From positions 1 to 58,665 of the forward strand of contig NZ_NWUW01000023.1 in assembly GCF_002746455.1 (NCBI RefSeq): DNA of 58,665 bases, in the 5' to 3' direction. The notes under the pieces are model-generated. The model was given only the letters and a program-made list of their open reading frames with translations. It was not told where the DNA came from and ran no database searches. A program made the position numbers and the translations under genes. Below, piece after piece: positions 37,498 to 46,496 of the stretch (position 1 is the stretch's first letter; every line of letters starts with the position of its first letter). The DNA comes from Bacillus fungorum (lineage in GTDB: Bacteria > Bacillota > Bacilli > Bacillales > Bacillaceae_G).

Positions 37498-38093
37498 CGT
37501 TTTTTTGATTTTATGATATAATATCCTTTTTTCTTTTCTACAACTTCGACTTCAGAAAATACTTCTTCTAGTTTCTTCAGTGCAGATGGTGCACCTTGCT
37601 TCTTTTGAATAACAATCCACAACTCTCCACCTGGAACTAAATGCTCTACAGCCTTTTCTAAAATCTCATGCACGATATCTTTACCTGCACGAATTGGAGG
37701 ATTAGATAGAATAGCAGCATACATACCATCTACGTTTTCATAGACGCTACTTTGAAAAATGTGTACATTTCCAATTCTATTGTTAGCGGCATTTTCTTTC
37801 GCAAGCTCAAGTGCCCTTTCATTCACATCCACCATGTGAACTTTACGGTCTTGAAACTCTTTCGCCAACGATAAACCAATTGGTCCATATCCACAACCTA
37901 CGTCTAATATATCACCTTTAATATCTGGCACTTGAAACGCTTCAATTAAAAGACGAGAACCAAAGTCCACTTCGTTTTTCGAGAACACCCCACGGTCAGA
38001 TAAGAAAGTAAATTGAGATCCACGAAGTGTAAATTCCCATCGCTTACGATCACTTTTACTAGAAGGGTCGTTAGAAAAATAATGGTCTGCCAT
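37494..38093 (-). CDS. RsmC-like class I methyltransferase (YbxB)
   Basis: The product is probably a SAM-dependent rRNA or tRNA guanine-N2 methyltransferase. The ATG at 38093 gives MADHYFSNDPSSKSD and 199 residues with AGAGGTGG upstream. The SAM-binding motif DVGCGYGPIG and the catalytic NPPI (in LSNPPIRAG) are present. It corresponds to the C-terminal half of E. coli RsmC, which catalyses m2G1207 formation in 16S rRNA. The exact target in Bacillus is not shown here. It sits between rplL and rpoB, as B. subtilis ybxB does. Confidence 0.88.
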   Translation of the reverse strand: MADHYFSNDPSSKSDRKRWEFTLRGSQFTFLSDRGVFSKNEVDFGSRLLIEAFQVPDIKGDILDVGCGYGPIGLSLAKEFQDRKVHMVDVNERALELAKENAANNRIGNVHIFQSSVYENVDGMYAAILSNPPIRAGKDIVHEILEKAVEHLVPGGELWIVIQKKQGAPSALKKLEEVFSEVEVVEKKKGYYIIKSKKR

Positions 38094-38119
38094 ATGGCCA
38101 CCTCTTTTCTTTACAGTTA

Positions 38120-38153
38120 AAAAAAAAGCTCGCATGAGAGCGAGCTTTTTTTA
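38120..38153 (-). terminator. Terminator after rplL
   Basis: AAAAAAAGCTCGC pairs with GCGAGCTTTTTTT around a six-base loop. It ends, or partly attenuates, the rplJ-rplL transcript before the methyltransferase and rpoB. Confidence 0.92.
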
Positions 38154-38169
38154 AAGCATCAAAAGTTAA

Positions 38170-38529
38170 TTACTTAACTTCTACAGCAGCGCCAACTTCT
38201 TCAAGTTTAGCTTTGATTTCTTCAGCTTCTTCTTTAGCAGCAGCTTCTTTGATTACTTTTGGAGTGTTGTCAACTAATTCTTTAGCTTCTTTTAAGCCAA
38301 GACCAGTGATTTCACGAACAACTTTGATAACTTTGATTTTTTGTGCACCAGCGCTAGTTAGTTCCACATCAAATTCAGTTTTCTCAGCAGCAGCTTCTCC
38401 AGCGCCACCAGCAACTGCTACAGGAGCAGCAGCAGTTACGCCGAATTCTTCCTCGATAGCTTTTACTAAGTCGTTAAGTTCTAATACAGTCATAGATTTA
38501 ACTGCTTCAATGATTTGTTCTTTAGTCAT
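38170..38529 (-). CDS. rplL: 50S ribosomal protein L7/L12
   Basis: L12 forms the mobile stalk that recruits translation GTPases. The 119-residue protein has an N-terminal dimerisation helix (1-32), an Ala-rich hinge (about 35-50) and the C-terminal domain with [19 protein letters not shown] precedes the ATG. It follows rplJ by 67 bases and is followed at once by a strong terminator, so it may be made in excess of the genes beyond. Confidence 0.98.
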
Positions 38530-38596
38530 TGTAAATATCCTCCCTTAAATAGGTTTGTATTGTTTTATCGATAATACGTAATTATCTTTTAAAAAA

Positions 38597-39097
38597 TTAA
38601 GCGCCTTGCTCTTCCTTTTGGTCTGCAACTGCTTTAGTAGCAAGTGCAAGGTTACGGATTGGAGCTTGAAGAACGCTAAGAAGCATAGAAAGTAAGCCTT
38701 CACGTGATGGAAGAGTAGCGATAGCTTTAACCTCATCAAGTGTTACAAGTTTACCTTCGATTACGCCCGCTTTAATTTCTAAAGCTTCATGATCTTTAGC
38801 GAAGTCGTTTAATACTTTCGCAGGAGCAACTACATCCTCGTTACTGAACGCGATTGCGTTTGGTCCTGTTAAGAATTCATTTAACTCAGCCATTTCAGCA
38901 GATTCTGCAGCACGACGAGTTAGAGAGTTTTTGTAAACTTTGAACTCAACGCCAGCTTCACGTAAGTTTTTACGTAATTCTGTTGCTTCAGAAACTGTTA
39001 AACCACGGTAGTCAACAACGATTGTAGATTTACTAGCGCGAAGTTTGTCCGCGATTTCAGTCACAACTTGTTGTTTAGTTTCGATTACTTTGCTCAT
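38597..39097 (-). CDS. rplJ: 50S ribosomal protein L10
   Basis: L10 anchors L12 dimers at the stalk base and, as the L10-L12 complex, represses its own operon. The ATG at 39097 gives [17 protein letters not shown] and 166 residues with AGGAGGTG upstream. The longer reading to 39175 would run through the leader terminator. The N-terminal rRNA-binding part has [15 protein letters not shown]; the C-terminal helix binds L12. Confidence 0.98.
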   Translation of the reverse strand: MSKVIETKQQVVTEIADKLRASKSTIVVDYRGLTVSEATELRKNLREAGVEFKVYKNSLTRRAAESAEMAELNEFLTGPNAIAFSNEDVVAPAKVLNDFAKDHEALEIKAGVIEGKLVTLDEVKAIATLPSREGLLSMLLSVLQAPIRNLALATKAVADQKEEQGA

Positions 39098-39285
39098 GTT
39101 ATTACACCTCCTGTAGATTATATAGAAGATGTACCGAAAGTGCACTAAAAACCTCCATGCCCAACTTGTAGACATGGAGGCATATAGTCACAGAAAAAAA
39201 TTCCGTTTCGTATATTAACACCTAGGTAGGAAATTAAGTCTATCGACACCTACTGTCTACGGTACACTATTTAAATTCACAACAT
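39098..39285 (-). ncRNA. L10 leader with attenuator
   Basis: The leader of about 190 bases ends in an intrinsic terminator: CCTCCATG (39180-39173) pairs with CATGGAGG (39159-39152) and TTTTT follows. This matches the known Firmicutes L10-leader family, in which the L10-L12 complex binds the leader RNA and lowers expression. The upstream alternative fold was not computed. Escape from the attenuator is required for rplJ and rplL expression. Confidence 0.8.
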
Positions 39286-39290
39286 AAATG

Positions 39291-39319
39291 ATTATATAAA
39301 AACTTCTTTATGAAGTCAA
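39291..39319 (-). promoter_or_regulatory. SigA promoter of rplJ-rplL
   Basis: TTGACT (39319-39314), a 17-base spacer and a perfect TATAAT (39296-39291). It starts 10 bases after the rplA stop. A small stem (ACTTC with GAAGT, then TTTTT) overlaps it and may end rplA transcripts. Confidence 0.8.
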
Positions 39320-39329
39320 CTTCCAAAAT

Positions 39330-40022
39330 TTACGCTAATGTAGAAACGTCTACACGTACGCCAGGTCCCATTGTAGAAGCAACTGTTACGTTCTTCATGT
39401 AAGTACCTTTTGCAGCAGCTGGCTTAACTTTTTGTAAAGTGTCAGCGATTGTTCTGAAGTTTTCTACTAATTTAGCATCTTCGAAAGATACTTTACCGAT
39501 TGGAACGTGGATGTTACCAGCTTTATCAACGCGGTATTCAACTTTACCAGCTTTGATTTCGTTAACAGCTTTAGTTACATCGAAAGTAACTGTTCCAGTT
39601 TTAGGGTTTGGCATTAAACCTTTAGGTCCTAATACGCGACCAAGTTTACCAACTTCACCCATCATGTCAGGAGTTGCTACTACTACATCGAAATCGAACC
39701 AACCTTGTTGGATTTTACCGATGTAATCTGTATCGCCTACGAAGTCAGCTCCAGTAGCTTCAGCTTCTTTAGCTTTTTCACCTTTAGCGAATACTAATAC
39801 ACGTTGTACTTTACCAGTACCGTGCGGAAGAACAACTGCACCACGGATTTGTTGGTCAGCTTTCTTAGGGTCAACACCTAAACGGAATGCAGCTTCTACA
39901 GTTGCATCAAATTTAGCTGTGTTTGTTTTCTTTACTAATTCTACTGCTTCTGTTGCAGAGTAAGCAGCTGCACGATCAACAAGCTTCGCAGCTTCTACGT
40001 ACTTTTTACCTCTTTTAGCCAT
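39330..40022 (-). CDS. rplA: 50S ribosomal protein L1
   Basis: L1 forms the stalk that guides deacylated tRNA from the E site and commonly represses its own mRNA. The ATG at 40022 gives [17 protein letters not shown] and 230 residues with GAGGAGG upstream. The conserved [15 protein letters not shown] segment is present. A 177-base gap with a hairpin separates it from rplK. Confidence 0.98.
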   Translation of the reverse strand: MAKRGKKYVEAAKLVDRAAAYSATEAVELVKKTNTAKFDATVEAAFRLGVDPKKADQQIRGAVVLPHGTGKVQRVLVFAKGEKAKEAEATGADFVGDTDYIGKIQQGWFDFDVVVATPDMMGEVGKLGRVLGPKGLMPNPKTGTVTFDVTKAVNEIKAGKVEYRVDKAGNIHVPIGKVSFEDAKLVENFRTIADTLQKVKPAAAKGTYMKNVTVASTMGPGVRVDVSTLA

Positions 40023-40145
40023 TTTTATTTCCTCCTCGAATGTGGTTTTAGCGGAATAACCTCCCACGTTTACGCTTATTTTCAGGTATAACCTGAGGAT
40101 GCGCGCCATCCATTTATTTAAAAAACGATAATCATTTACGATAAT

Positions 40146-40182
40146 AAAGGTTGCGAATTGGAATTCCAGACCCGCAACCTTT
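40146..40182 (-). other. Hairpin between rplK and rplA
   Basis: AAAGGTTGCG pairs with CGCAACCTTT around a 17-base loop containing GGAATTCC. The bases after it (ATTATCG) make it only a weak terminator in the transcribed direction. It may be an attenuator, a processing site or part of an L1 target. Confidence 0.5.
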
Positions 40183-40199
40183 TTTAAAAACAAATCGAA

Positions 40200-40625
40200 T
40201 TAGTCTTCGATAACGATGCCCATACTGCGTGCAGTACCTTCAACCATACGCATTGCAGCTTCTACGCTAGCAGCGTTTAGGTCAGGCATTTTAGTTTCAG
40301 CGATTTCGCGTACTTTATCACGCTTAACAGTTGCCACTTTATTACGGTTTGGTTCACCAGAACCAGACTCGATACCAGCTACTTTCTTAAGAAGAACAGC
40401 AGCAGGAGGAGTTTTAGTAATGAAAGTGAATGAACGGTCCTCAAATACCGTAATTTCAACAGGGATGATAAGACCAGCTTGATCTGCTGTACGAGCGTTA
40501 AACTCTTTACAGAAGCCCATGATGTTAACACCTGCTTGTCCTAATGCTGGACCAACCGGTGGAGCTGGGTTAGCTTTACCTGCAGGAATTTGAAGTTTTA
40601 CCATTTTAATTACCTTTTTAGCCAC
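40200..40625 (-). CDS. rplK: 50S ribosomal protein L11
   Basis: L11 forms the GTPase-associated centre and is needed for RelA-type sensing of uncharged tRNA. The GTG at 40625 is chosen (141 residues, [19 protein letters not shown]) with AAGGAGGTG upstream. The flexible region with [12 protein letters not shown] and the C-terminal rRNA-binding domain are intact. A promoter and hairpin lie in the 167-base gap after nusG. Confidence 0.98.
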
Positions 40626-40715
40626 GAGACACACCTCCTTAAGTCCGTGATGTGGTCAATTGGACAGTGATTTGCCCTCCCACGTCATATTTTATCTGTA
40701 AGGATAAAATCTTTC

Positions 40716-40741
40716 AAAAAACGTCTCCGATAACGAAGACG
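40716..40741 (-). terminator. Terminator-like hairpin after nusG, in the rplK leader
   Basis: ACGTCT pairs with AGACGT, with inner CG pairs, and TTTTTT follows. It can end nusG transcripts, but it also lies just downstream of the predicted rplK promoter, so it is inside that leader too. Confidence 0.75.
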
Positions 40742-40755
40742 TACTGACTTAAAAG

Positions 40756-40784
40756 ATATTATCACTTTTTACAATTCATTTCAA
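40756..40784 (-). promoter_or_regulatory. SigA promoter of rplK-rplA
   Basis: TTGAAA (40784-40779), a 17-base spacer and TAATAT (40761-40756). It starts eight bases after the nusG stop and some 15 bases before a terminator-like hairpin. Confidence 0.65.
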
Positions 40785-40792
40785 GTTTCATT

Positions 40793-41326
40793 TTATAATT
40801 TTTCAATTTGGTGGAAGTCAAGTTCAACTGGAGTCTCGCGACCAAACATGTCCACAAGCACGCTAACCTTTTTCTTCTCCACATCAATTTCTTCGATAGC
40901 ACCTGTATAATCTGCGAATGGCCCCTCATTTACACGTACTGTCTCATGAAGTTCAAAGTCGAAATCAACCACTTCGTTGTCCATTCCCATATGTTTCATA
41001 ATGGTAACAACTTCCTCTTCTAATAGAGGTGATGGTTTAGATCCAGAACCAGAAGAACCAACGAACCCAGTTACACCTGGCGTGTTACGTACAACATACC
41101 AAGAGTCATCAGTCATGATTAATTCTACTAATACATAACCTGGGAACACTTTTCTTTTCATTAATTTTTCTTTACCGTTTTTCATTTCTACTTCTACTTC
41201 TTCCGGGACAACAACACGGAAAATTTTATCTTGCATACCCATTGATTCTACACGTTTCTCTAGGTTTGCTTTTACTTTATTTTCATATCCAGAATAAGTA
41301 TGGACAACATACCAACTTTTTTCCAT
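40793..41326 (-). CDS. nusG: Transcription elongation factor NusG
   Basis: NusG binds RNA polymerase; in Bacillus it stimulates pausing at specific T-rich sites. The 177-residue protein has the N-terminal NGN domain (MEKSWYVVHTYSGYENKVK; FPGYVLVE near 62) and a C-terminal KOW domain with EGPFADYTGAIEEID. It follows secE by 131 bases, which contain a promoter and a terminator-like hairpin. Confidence 0.98.
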   Translation of the reverse strand: MEKSWYVVHTYSGYENKVKANLEKRVESMGMQDKIFRVVVPEEVEVEMKNGKEKLMKRKVFPGYVLVELIMTDDSWYVVRNTPGVTGFVGSSGSGSKPSPLLEEEVVTIMKHMGMDNEVVDFDFELHETVRVNEGPFADYTGAIEEIDVEKKKVSVLVDMFGRETPVELDFHQIEKL

Positions 41327-41375
41327 TCATTTAGGACGAGCGTCCTTCCCTCCCTGACGTACATTTTTTTGCGCA

Positions 41376-41403
41376 AATGAAAAAACCCGTTCACCGGGCT
41401 TTT
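41376..41403 (-). terminator. Terminator-like hairpin in the secE-nusG gap
   Basis: AAGCCCG pairs with CGGGTTT around a five-base loop and TTTTTTC follows. It can end rpmG-secE transcripts and also lies in the nusG leader, just downstream of the predicted nusG promoter. Confidence 0.8.
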
Positions 41404-41423
41404 ACACAGTTCTTATAAATAAC

Positions 41424-41454
41424 ATTATATCATGGATAAGTGCTTCTTATTCAA
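41424..41454 (-). promoter_or_regulatory. SigA promoter of nusG, extended -10
   Basis: TGATATAAT is an extended -10 (hexamer 41429-41424). TTGAAT (41454-41449) lies 19 bases upstream and three bases after the secE stop. Confidence 0.6.
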
Positions 41455-41457
41455 GAA

Positions 41458-41637
41458 TTAACCAAGAATTAACCGAATTAAAGAAGAAATGCCCATATCA
41501 ACCACTGCGAAAAAAATCGCAAAGAAGACAACTGTAGCGATAACAGTCGCTGTTGAACGGAGTAATTCATCTTTTTTAGGCCAACTTACTTTTTTCATTT
41601 CGCGACCTACATCGCCGAAAAAGTTCGTTAAACGCAT
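41458..41637 (-). CDS. secE: Protein translocase subunit SecE
   Basis: This 59-residue protein is the small subunit of the SecYEG channel. It starts MRLTNFFGDVGREMKKVSWP, has the amphipathic helix with the conserved VSWPKKDEL and one membrane segment (about 29-55). It follows rpmG by 32 bases with GGAGGT upstream of the ATG at 41637. This short single-helix form is normal for Firmicutes. Confidence 0.96.
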   Translation of the reverse strand: MRLTNFFGDVGREMKKVSWPKKDELLRSTATVIATVVFFAIFFAVVDMGISSLIRLILG

Positions 41638-41669
41638 CTACGGGACCTCCAGTGTATTATTTCAATTAT

Positions 41670-41816
41670 TTATTTTGTTTCCTTGTGAACTGTATGCTGA
41701 TTACATGTTTTACAGAATTTCTTTATTTCAAGTCGCTCTACTGAGCTCGTATCTTTCATCGTAGAGTAGTTTCGATTTTTACACTCTTCACATGAGAGTA
41801 CAACTTTTTTCCTCAT
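41670..41816 (-). CDS. rpmG: 50S ribosomal protein L33, zinc-binding form
   Basis: The 48-residue protein starts [19 protein letters not shown] and has two CxxC pairs (Cys9-Cys12, Cys35-Cys38), so it is the C+ zinc form. L33 lies near the E site of the large subunit. The ATG at 41816 has AAGGTTGG upstream, a fairly weak site. It lies between sigH and secE as in B. subtilis. Genomes of this group carry further L33 paralogues elsewhere. Confidence 0.95.
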   Translation of the reverse strand: MRKKVVLSCEECKNRNYSTMKDTSSVERLEIKKFCKTCNQHTVHKETK

Positions 41817-41944
41817 CAGTTACACCAACCTTGTAACATTATGTCCCTAAAAATGTATCATACAACAAAAGACAATGTCAATGACATGCCTTTTGTACTC
41901 TCTACAAAAAGAAAACAGGTGATTTTTTACACCTGTAGCACTTG

Positions 41945-42604
41945 TTATGAATTTAAAGTGGTACTCTCTCTCATTTCCATATATCGTTCCAATTTCCGCT
42001 TCACCCTCTGTAAAGCGTTATCAATAGATTTCACATGTCTATTTAACTGTTCCGAAATCTCTTGATAAGAACGACCGTCTAGATATAAAGAAAGCACTTT
42101 TCTTTCTAAATCGCTTAATAATTCAGATATTTTAGATTCTATGTCTGTATATTCTTCCTGACTTATAATCATTTCTTCAGGATCAGTTACCTTCGCTTCC
42201 GAAATAACATCTAATAATGTCCGATCAGATTCCTCATCATAAATCGGCTTATCTAAAGACACATATGAATTTAACGGAATATGTTTTTGCCTGGTTGCTG
42301 TTTTAATAGCGGTAATAATTTGTCGAGTGATACACAGTTCAGCAAATGCTTTGAATGAAGACAGCTTGTCCTCTTTATAATCACGAATCGCTTTAAACAA
42401 TCCAATCATACCTTCTTGAACAATATCTTCTCGATCGGCACCCACTAAGAAATAAGATCTTGATTTCGCGCGAACAAAGTTCTTATATTTGTGAATCAAA
42501 TATTCTAGAGCGTCAGTATTACCTTTTCGAACTAACTCAACGATTGCCTCATCCTCTAAATCACGAAATGTAACGTCGCCTACACCTACGAAGCCTGCTT
42601 CCAC
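41945..42604 (-). CDS. sigH: RNA polymerase sigma factor SigH (Spo0H)
   Basis: SigH directs early sporulation, competence and stationary-phase genes. The 219-residue protein has region 2 with DREDIVQEGMIGLFKAIRD and TRQIITAIKTATRQKHIPL, and region 4 with a helix-turn-helix (YQEISEQLNRHVKSIDNAL). The N-terminal 15 residues differ from B. subtilis, as often in this family. A SigA promoter directly precedes it; in B. subtilis this promoter is repressed by AbrB. Length and motifs are complete. Confidence 0.97.
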   Translation of the reverse strand: MEAGFVGVGDVTFRDLEDEAIVELVRKGNTDALEYLIHKYKNFVRAKSRSYFLVGADREDIVQEGMIGLFKAIRDYKEDKLSSFKAFAELCITRQIITAIKTATRQKHIPLNSYVSLDKPIYDEESDRTLLDVISEAKVTDPEEMIISQEEYTDIESKISELLSDLERKVLSLYLDGRSYQEISEQLNRHVKSIDNALQRVKRKLERYMEMRESTTLNS

Positions 42605-42637
42605 CTTGATCCCTCCGACCGCTATTTATTTAGCAAT

Positions 42638-42667
42638 ATTATACAGTAAAAAGATAAAGAGCGTCAA
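42638..42667 (-). promoter_or_regulatory. SigA promoter of sigH
   Basis: TTGACG (42667-42662), an 18-base spacer and a perfect TATAAT (42643-42638). The -35 box lies inside the 3' arm of the terminator hairpin after rae1. Confidence 0.75.
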
Positions 42668-42680
42668 TGCTTCAACGCTC
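42650..42680 (-). terminator. Terminator overlapping the end of rae1
   Basis: GAGCGT pairs with ACGCTC around a ten-base loop, followed by TTTATCTTTTT. Its 5' arm is within the last codons of rae1 and its 3' arm contains the sigH -35 box. Confidence 0.65.
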
Positions 42681-43184
42681 TCCTCTTCTTAATTTTTCTA
42701 ACTTTTCTGTAATATCTTTACTAAATATCTTTCGCATGGCGGGTTGCTTTTCTTTTGTGTCTTGCGTACGCCTTCTTACTTGTTGCTCCATCGCTTGTAC
42801 TTCCAGCTCTAATTCACGTGCAGATTTCCGAAGAGCACCTTGTGCAAATATAACCCATTGTTCCGTATAATCAGAAGTCGCAACATATATTTGCGTATTT
42901 ATATTTCTAAGCTCAATCGCAAGTTGCTCTATCTTTTCATCTGCAGTTTGATTCTTCCTCGTGAATATGACTTCCACACGCGATTGTTTCATCTTTTTTT
43001 CAATACCGTGGACTGTATAAGCATCAAAAACTATCATTACCTTTGTACCTGTGTAACCTTGGTAATCCGCCATCTTATCAATCAGTGCATCTCTTGATGA
43101 TTGCAAATCTACATCCCGTAGTTTCTTCAAGTCTCCCCAAGCTCCGATAATGTTGTAACCGTCAACGATTAAAATATCGTTCAT
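42672..43184 (-). CDS. rae1: Ribosome-dependent mRNA endonuclease Rae1 (YacP)
   Basis: B. subtilis Rae1 (YacP) is a NYN/PIN-like endonuclease that cuts mRNA in the ribosomal A site. The 170-residue protein has the acidic start DILIVDGYNIIGAW, the second acidic motif MIVFDAYTV and a later TSDYTEQ, all consistent with a PIN-like active site, and a basic C-terminal tail. It follows rlmB by three bases and ends in a terminator. Confidence 0.92.
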   Translation of the reverse strand: MNDILIVDGYNIIGAWGDLKKLRDVDLQSSRDALIDKMADYQGYTGTKVMIVFDAYTVHGIEKKMKQSRVEVIFTRKNQTADEKIEQLAIELRNINTQIYVATSDYTEQWVIFAQGALRKSARELELEVQAMEQQVRRRTQDTKEKQPAMRKIFSKDITEKLEKLRRGER

Positions 43185-43187
43185 TTT

Positions 43188-43931
43188 TTATTTACCAATT
43201 TCGTTACGTTTACGATATACCTCATACATTAACAAACTTGCGGCTACTGAAGCATTTAAGGATGTAACTTTACCAACCATCGGTAAAGTGATTAGGAAAT
43301 CACATTTTTCACCAATAATACGACTCATACCTTTTCCTTCACTTCCAATTACTAATCCAATTGGCATTTTACCATCTAAATTGCGGTAATCCGTTTTCCC
43401 TTTGGCATCTGTACCAGCAATCCAAAGTCCACGTTCTTTTAATTCATCGATTGTACGAGATAAATTCGTTACGCGCGCAACAGGAATATATTCAATTGCT
43501 CCAGTAGATGCTTTCGCAACTGATGCTGTAAGTCCCACAGCTCTTCTTTTCGGAATAATAATTCCATGAGCTCCTGTTGCATCCGCAGTACGCATAATAG
43601 AACCTAGGTTATGCGGGTCTTCAATTTCATCTAAAATTAAGAAGAAAGGGTCTTCATTACGCTTCTCTGCTACTTTGAATAGATCTTCTAGCTCAGCATA
43701 TTGATAGGCAGCCACTTGAGCAATTACACCTTGATGGTTTCCCTCAACTAATTGATCTAACTTCTTTTTTGGTGCATGTTGTAAAATAATCTTATTTTCT
43801 TTCGCTAGTGCTAGTACAATTTGTACTTGTCCTTTGGCAGCACCTTCTGCGATCCAAATTTTATTAATATCTCTTCCTGATCGTAACGCCTCGATTACAG
43901 GGTTACGTCCAATAATATATTCACTACTCAT
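43188..43931 (-). CDS. rlmB: 23S rRNA 2'-O-methyltransferase RlmB-type (SpoU/TrmH family)
   Basis: The enzyme methylates a ribose of 23S rRNA (Gm2251 in E. coli numbering). The 247-residue protein has an N-terminal L30e-like substrate domain (about 4-80) and a SPOUT knot domain with the three family motifs: [22 protein letters not shown] and SLNASVAAS. Its ATG overlaps the mrnC end by four bases. Enzyme identity is certain; the precise Bacillus target is inferred. Confidence 0.93.
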
Positions 43932-44335
43932 GATGATGTGCCCCCTTCCTTTTCTTCTAAAACAGCAATTGCCTTATATACAATTTCGTCTAATCTTTCA
44001 CGATTATTTAATAAGTGATGATAGCCAATTAGCGCTTCAAAGGCTGTACTATGTCGATATGTTTGTACATCCGTATTTTTCGGAACAGTACCTGAATTTG
44101 CATTACGCCCTCTTCGTAGTACCGCTTCTTCTTCCTCAGTTAAAAATGCTGTCTCTAATAAATGATAAACAACTTTCGCCTGTGCTTTTGCCGAAACAAA
44201 GCTCGTCCCTAATCGGTGTAATTGATTAGGACGAACTTTCCCTTTTTGAAGTAGGTGGTAGCGGATATATTGTTCATATACCGCATCACCCATATATGCT
44301 AACGCTAAGCTGTTTAATTGCTTTGCATCAATCAT
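43928..44335 (-). CDS. mrnC: Mini-ribonuclease 3
   Basis: Mini-III trims double-stranded ends of pre-23S rRNA in Bacillus. The ATG at 44335 gives [19 protein letters not shown] and 135 residues. It has the RNase III catalytic domain with [13 protein letters not shown] and a second acidic patch in [10 protein letters not shown], and lacks a double-stranded RNA-binding domain. The start is two bases after the cysS stop with GAGGAT upstream. Confidence 0.95.
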
Positions 44336-44337
44336 TC

Positions 44338-45735
44338 TTATCCTCTTTTCCATCTTGTACCTTGAGCGGTATCTTCTAAAATAATATTACGGTCTTTTAA
44401 ATCATCGCGAATTTTATCTGATAATGCAAAATCACGATTTTTACGAGCTTCAATTCGTTTTTGAATAAGTGCCTCAATTTCTTCATCAAGCAACTCGTCT
44501 TGTGCCAATTCTAACCCTAAAATATCAAATAATGTTTCAAGTTGTTTTACATATGCTTCAATTACCACTTTAGACGTATGCTCTTCCAGTAAATATTGAT
44601 TTGCATGATTTGCTACATTATATAATTCAGTGATTGCATTAGCAGTGTTGAAGTCATCATTCATTGCTTCTTCAAATGCAGTCTGGAATTTTTCCAGCTC
44701 AGCTAACCATTTCTCATTATGGTCTGTTAAATCCGTACTACTTTCCATACGGTGTTTTAAGTTACCGTAAGCCGTTTTAATTCTTTCCAGTCCGTTATTT
44801 GTACTTTGTAATAACTCTTCACTGAAATTAATTGGGTGACGGTAATGTACTGATAGCATAAAGAATCTAATTAACTGTGGATCATATTGCTTAATAATAT
44901 CGTGAACCAAAATGAAGTTCCCAAGTGACTTAGACATCTTCTCATTATTAATATTAATATATCCATTGTGCATCCAATAACGTGCAAATGTTTTTCCTGT
45001 TAACGCCTCAGACTGCGCAATTTCATTCTCATGATGAGGAAATGCCAAGTCTTGACCACCAGCATGAATATCGATTGTATCCCCTAAGTATTTACGCGCC
45101 ATTGCCGAGCATTCAATATGCCAGCCTGGACGACCTTTACCCCAAGGGCTTTCCCAGAAGATTTCTCCTTCTTTCGCAGCTTTCCATAAAGCAAAATCAA
45201 GAGGGTCTTGTTTCTTTTCTCCTACTTCAATACGCGCACCGTGACGTAATTCTGCGATTGGTTGATGCGATAATTTACCGTACCCTTCGAATTCCTTCGT
45301 TCTAAAGTACACATCACCTTCTGATTCATATGCATATCCTTTATTCACAAGTTCCTGAATAAATTCAATAATGGTATCCATATTTTCCGTTACACGAGGA
45401 TGAACCGTTGCATGTTTGCAACCTAGTGCCGTTACATCTTCAAAGTACGCTTCAACGAAACGGTCAGCTATTGTCGGCACATCTTCACCTAATTCATTTG
45501 CCGCTTTAATTAATTTATCATCTACGTCAGTAAAGTTAGATACGTACTGCACATCATACCCTTTATATTCTAAATAACGGCGTACCGTATCAAATACCAT
45601 AGGTGGTCTTGCATTCCCAATGTGAATATAGTTATAAACTGTAGGTCCGCACACATACATCTTTACCTTATTTTCTTCTAATGGAGTAAACTCTTCCTTT
45701 TGACGTGTTAACGTATTATAAATGTGAATAGTCAT
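44338..45735 (-). CDS. cysS: Cysteinyl-tRNA synthetase
   Basis: CysS charges tRNA-Cys. The 465-residue class I synthetase has the HIGH-type motif HIGNARP (near 37-43), the zinc Cys29 and further ligands in ECSAM and PHHENE, and the KMSKS motif (near 267). It overlaps cysE by 20 bases. Together with cysE it is controlled by the cysteine T-box upstream. Confidence 0.98.
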
Positions 45736-46381
45736 TTTTATCCTTCCTTTCTACCTTTACTTCAAGTTGTTTTTTCAATTTATCAAGTTCTACTTCCATG
45801 ACCTTTAATTTATCAAAAATTGGGTCGGGAAGATCAGAATGATTTAATTCTTGACCGATCTTCACTCCATTTTGAATAACGACTCGGCCAGGTATACCTA
45901 CAACTGTAGAATGTGCAGGGACTTCTTTTAATACGACAGACCCTGCTCCAATTTTAGAATTCTCTCCAACTGTAATAGAACCTAGCACTTTAGCACCTGT
46001 TGCAATTAATACATTATCCTGAATTGTAGGGTGCCTCTTTCCCTTTTCTTTACCCGTACCACCTAATGTAACCCCTTGATAGATCGTTACATTATCACCA
46101 ATTTCGCACGTTTCTCCAATTACAACCCCCATTCCATGGTCTATGAAAAAACGACGACCAATTGTTGCTCCTGGATGAATCTCAATGCCAGTAAAGAAAC
46201 GACTAACTTGTGAGATCCAACGTGCAATAAAGAAGAAATTCTTTTTATAAAAAGCATGTGCAATTCGATGGGCCCAAACTGCATGTAATCCAGAGTAAGT
46301 CAAAATGACTTCGAAATAACTTCTTGCCGCTGGATCCTGTTCAAAAACGACTTCAATATCTTCCCGAAGCCTCTTAAACAT
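45716..46381 (-). CDS. cysE: Serine O-acetyltransferase
   Basis: CysE makes O-acetylserine, the first step of cysteine synthesis. The 221-residue protein is the short Gram-positive type: an N-terminal helical part (1-70) and a left-handed beta helix of hexapeptide repeats, with conserved catalytic His in [11 protein letters not shown] and the [12 protein letters not shown] loop. It lies first after the T-box leader and overlaps cysS. Confidence 0.97.
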   Translation of the reverse strand: MFKRLREDIEVVFEQDPAARSYFEVILTYSGLHAVWAHRIAHAFYKKNFFFIARWISQVSRFFTGIEIHPGATIGRRFFIDHGMGVVIGETCEIGDNVTIYQGVTLGGTGKEKGKRHPTIQDNVLIATGAKVLGSITVGENSKIGAGSVVLKEVPAHSTVVGIPGRVVIQNGVKIGQELNHSDLPDPIFDKLKVMEVELDKLKKQLEVKVERKDKNDYSHL

Positions 46382-46496
46382 CGACGTTCCCTCCCCTTTA
46401 TGGGCTGCTTTTTCGAGTGAACTAAACTCCCTACTTATCCCCCTAAATCTTTATACACGGGGATAAAACTTATACTCATACCCATTTTTACGGTAT

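Noticed and set aside
41489..41764. Plus-strand 91-codon frame across secE and rpmG
   Set aside because: Antisense to secE and rpmG, both of which are clear matches to known small proteins.
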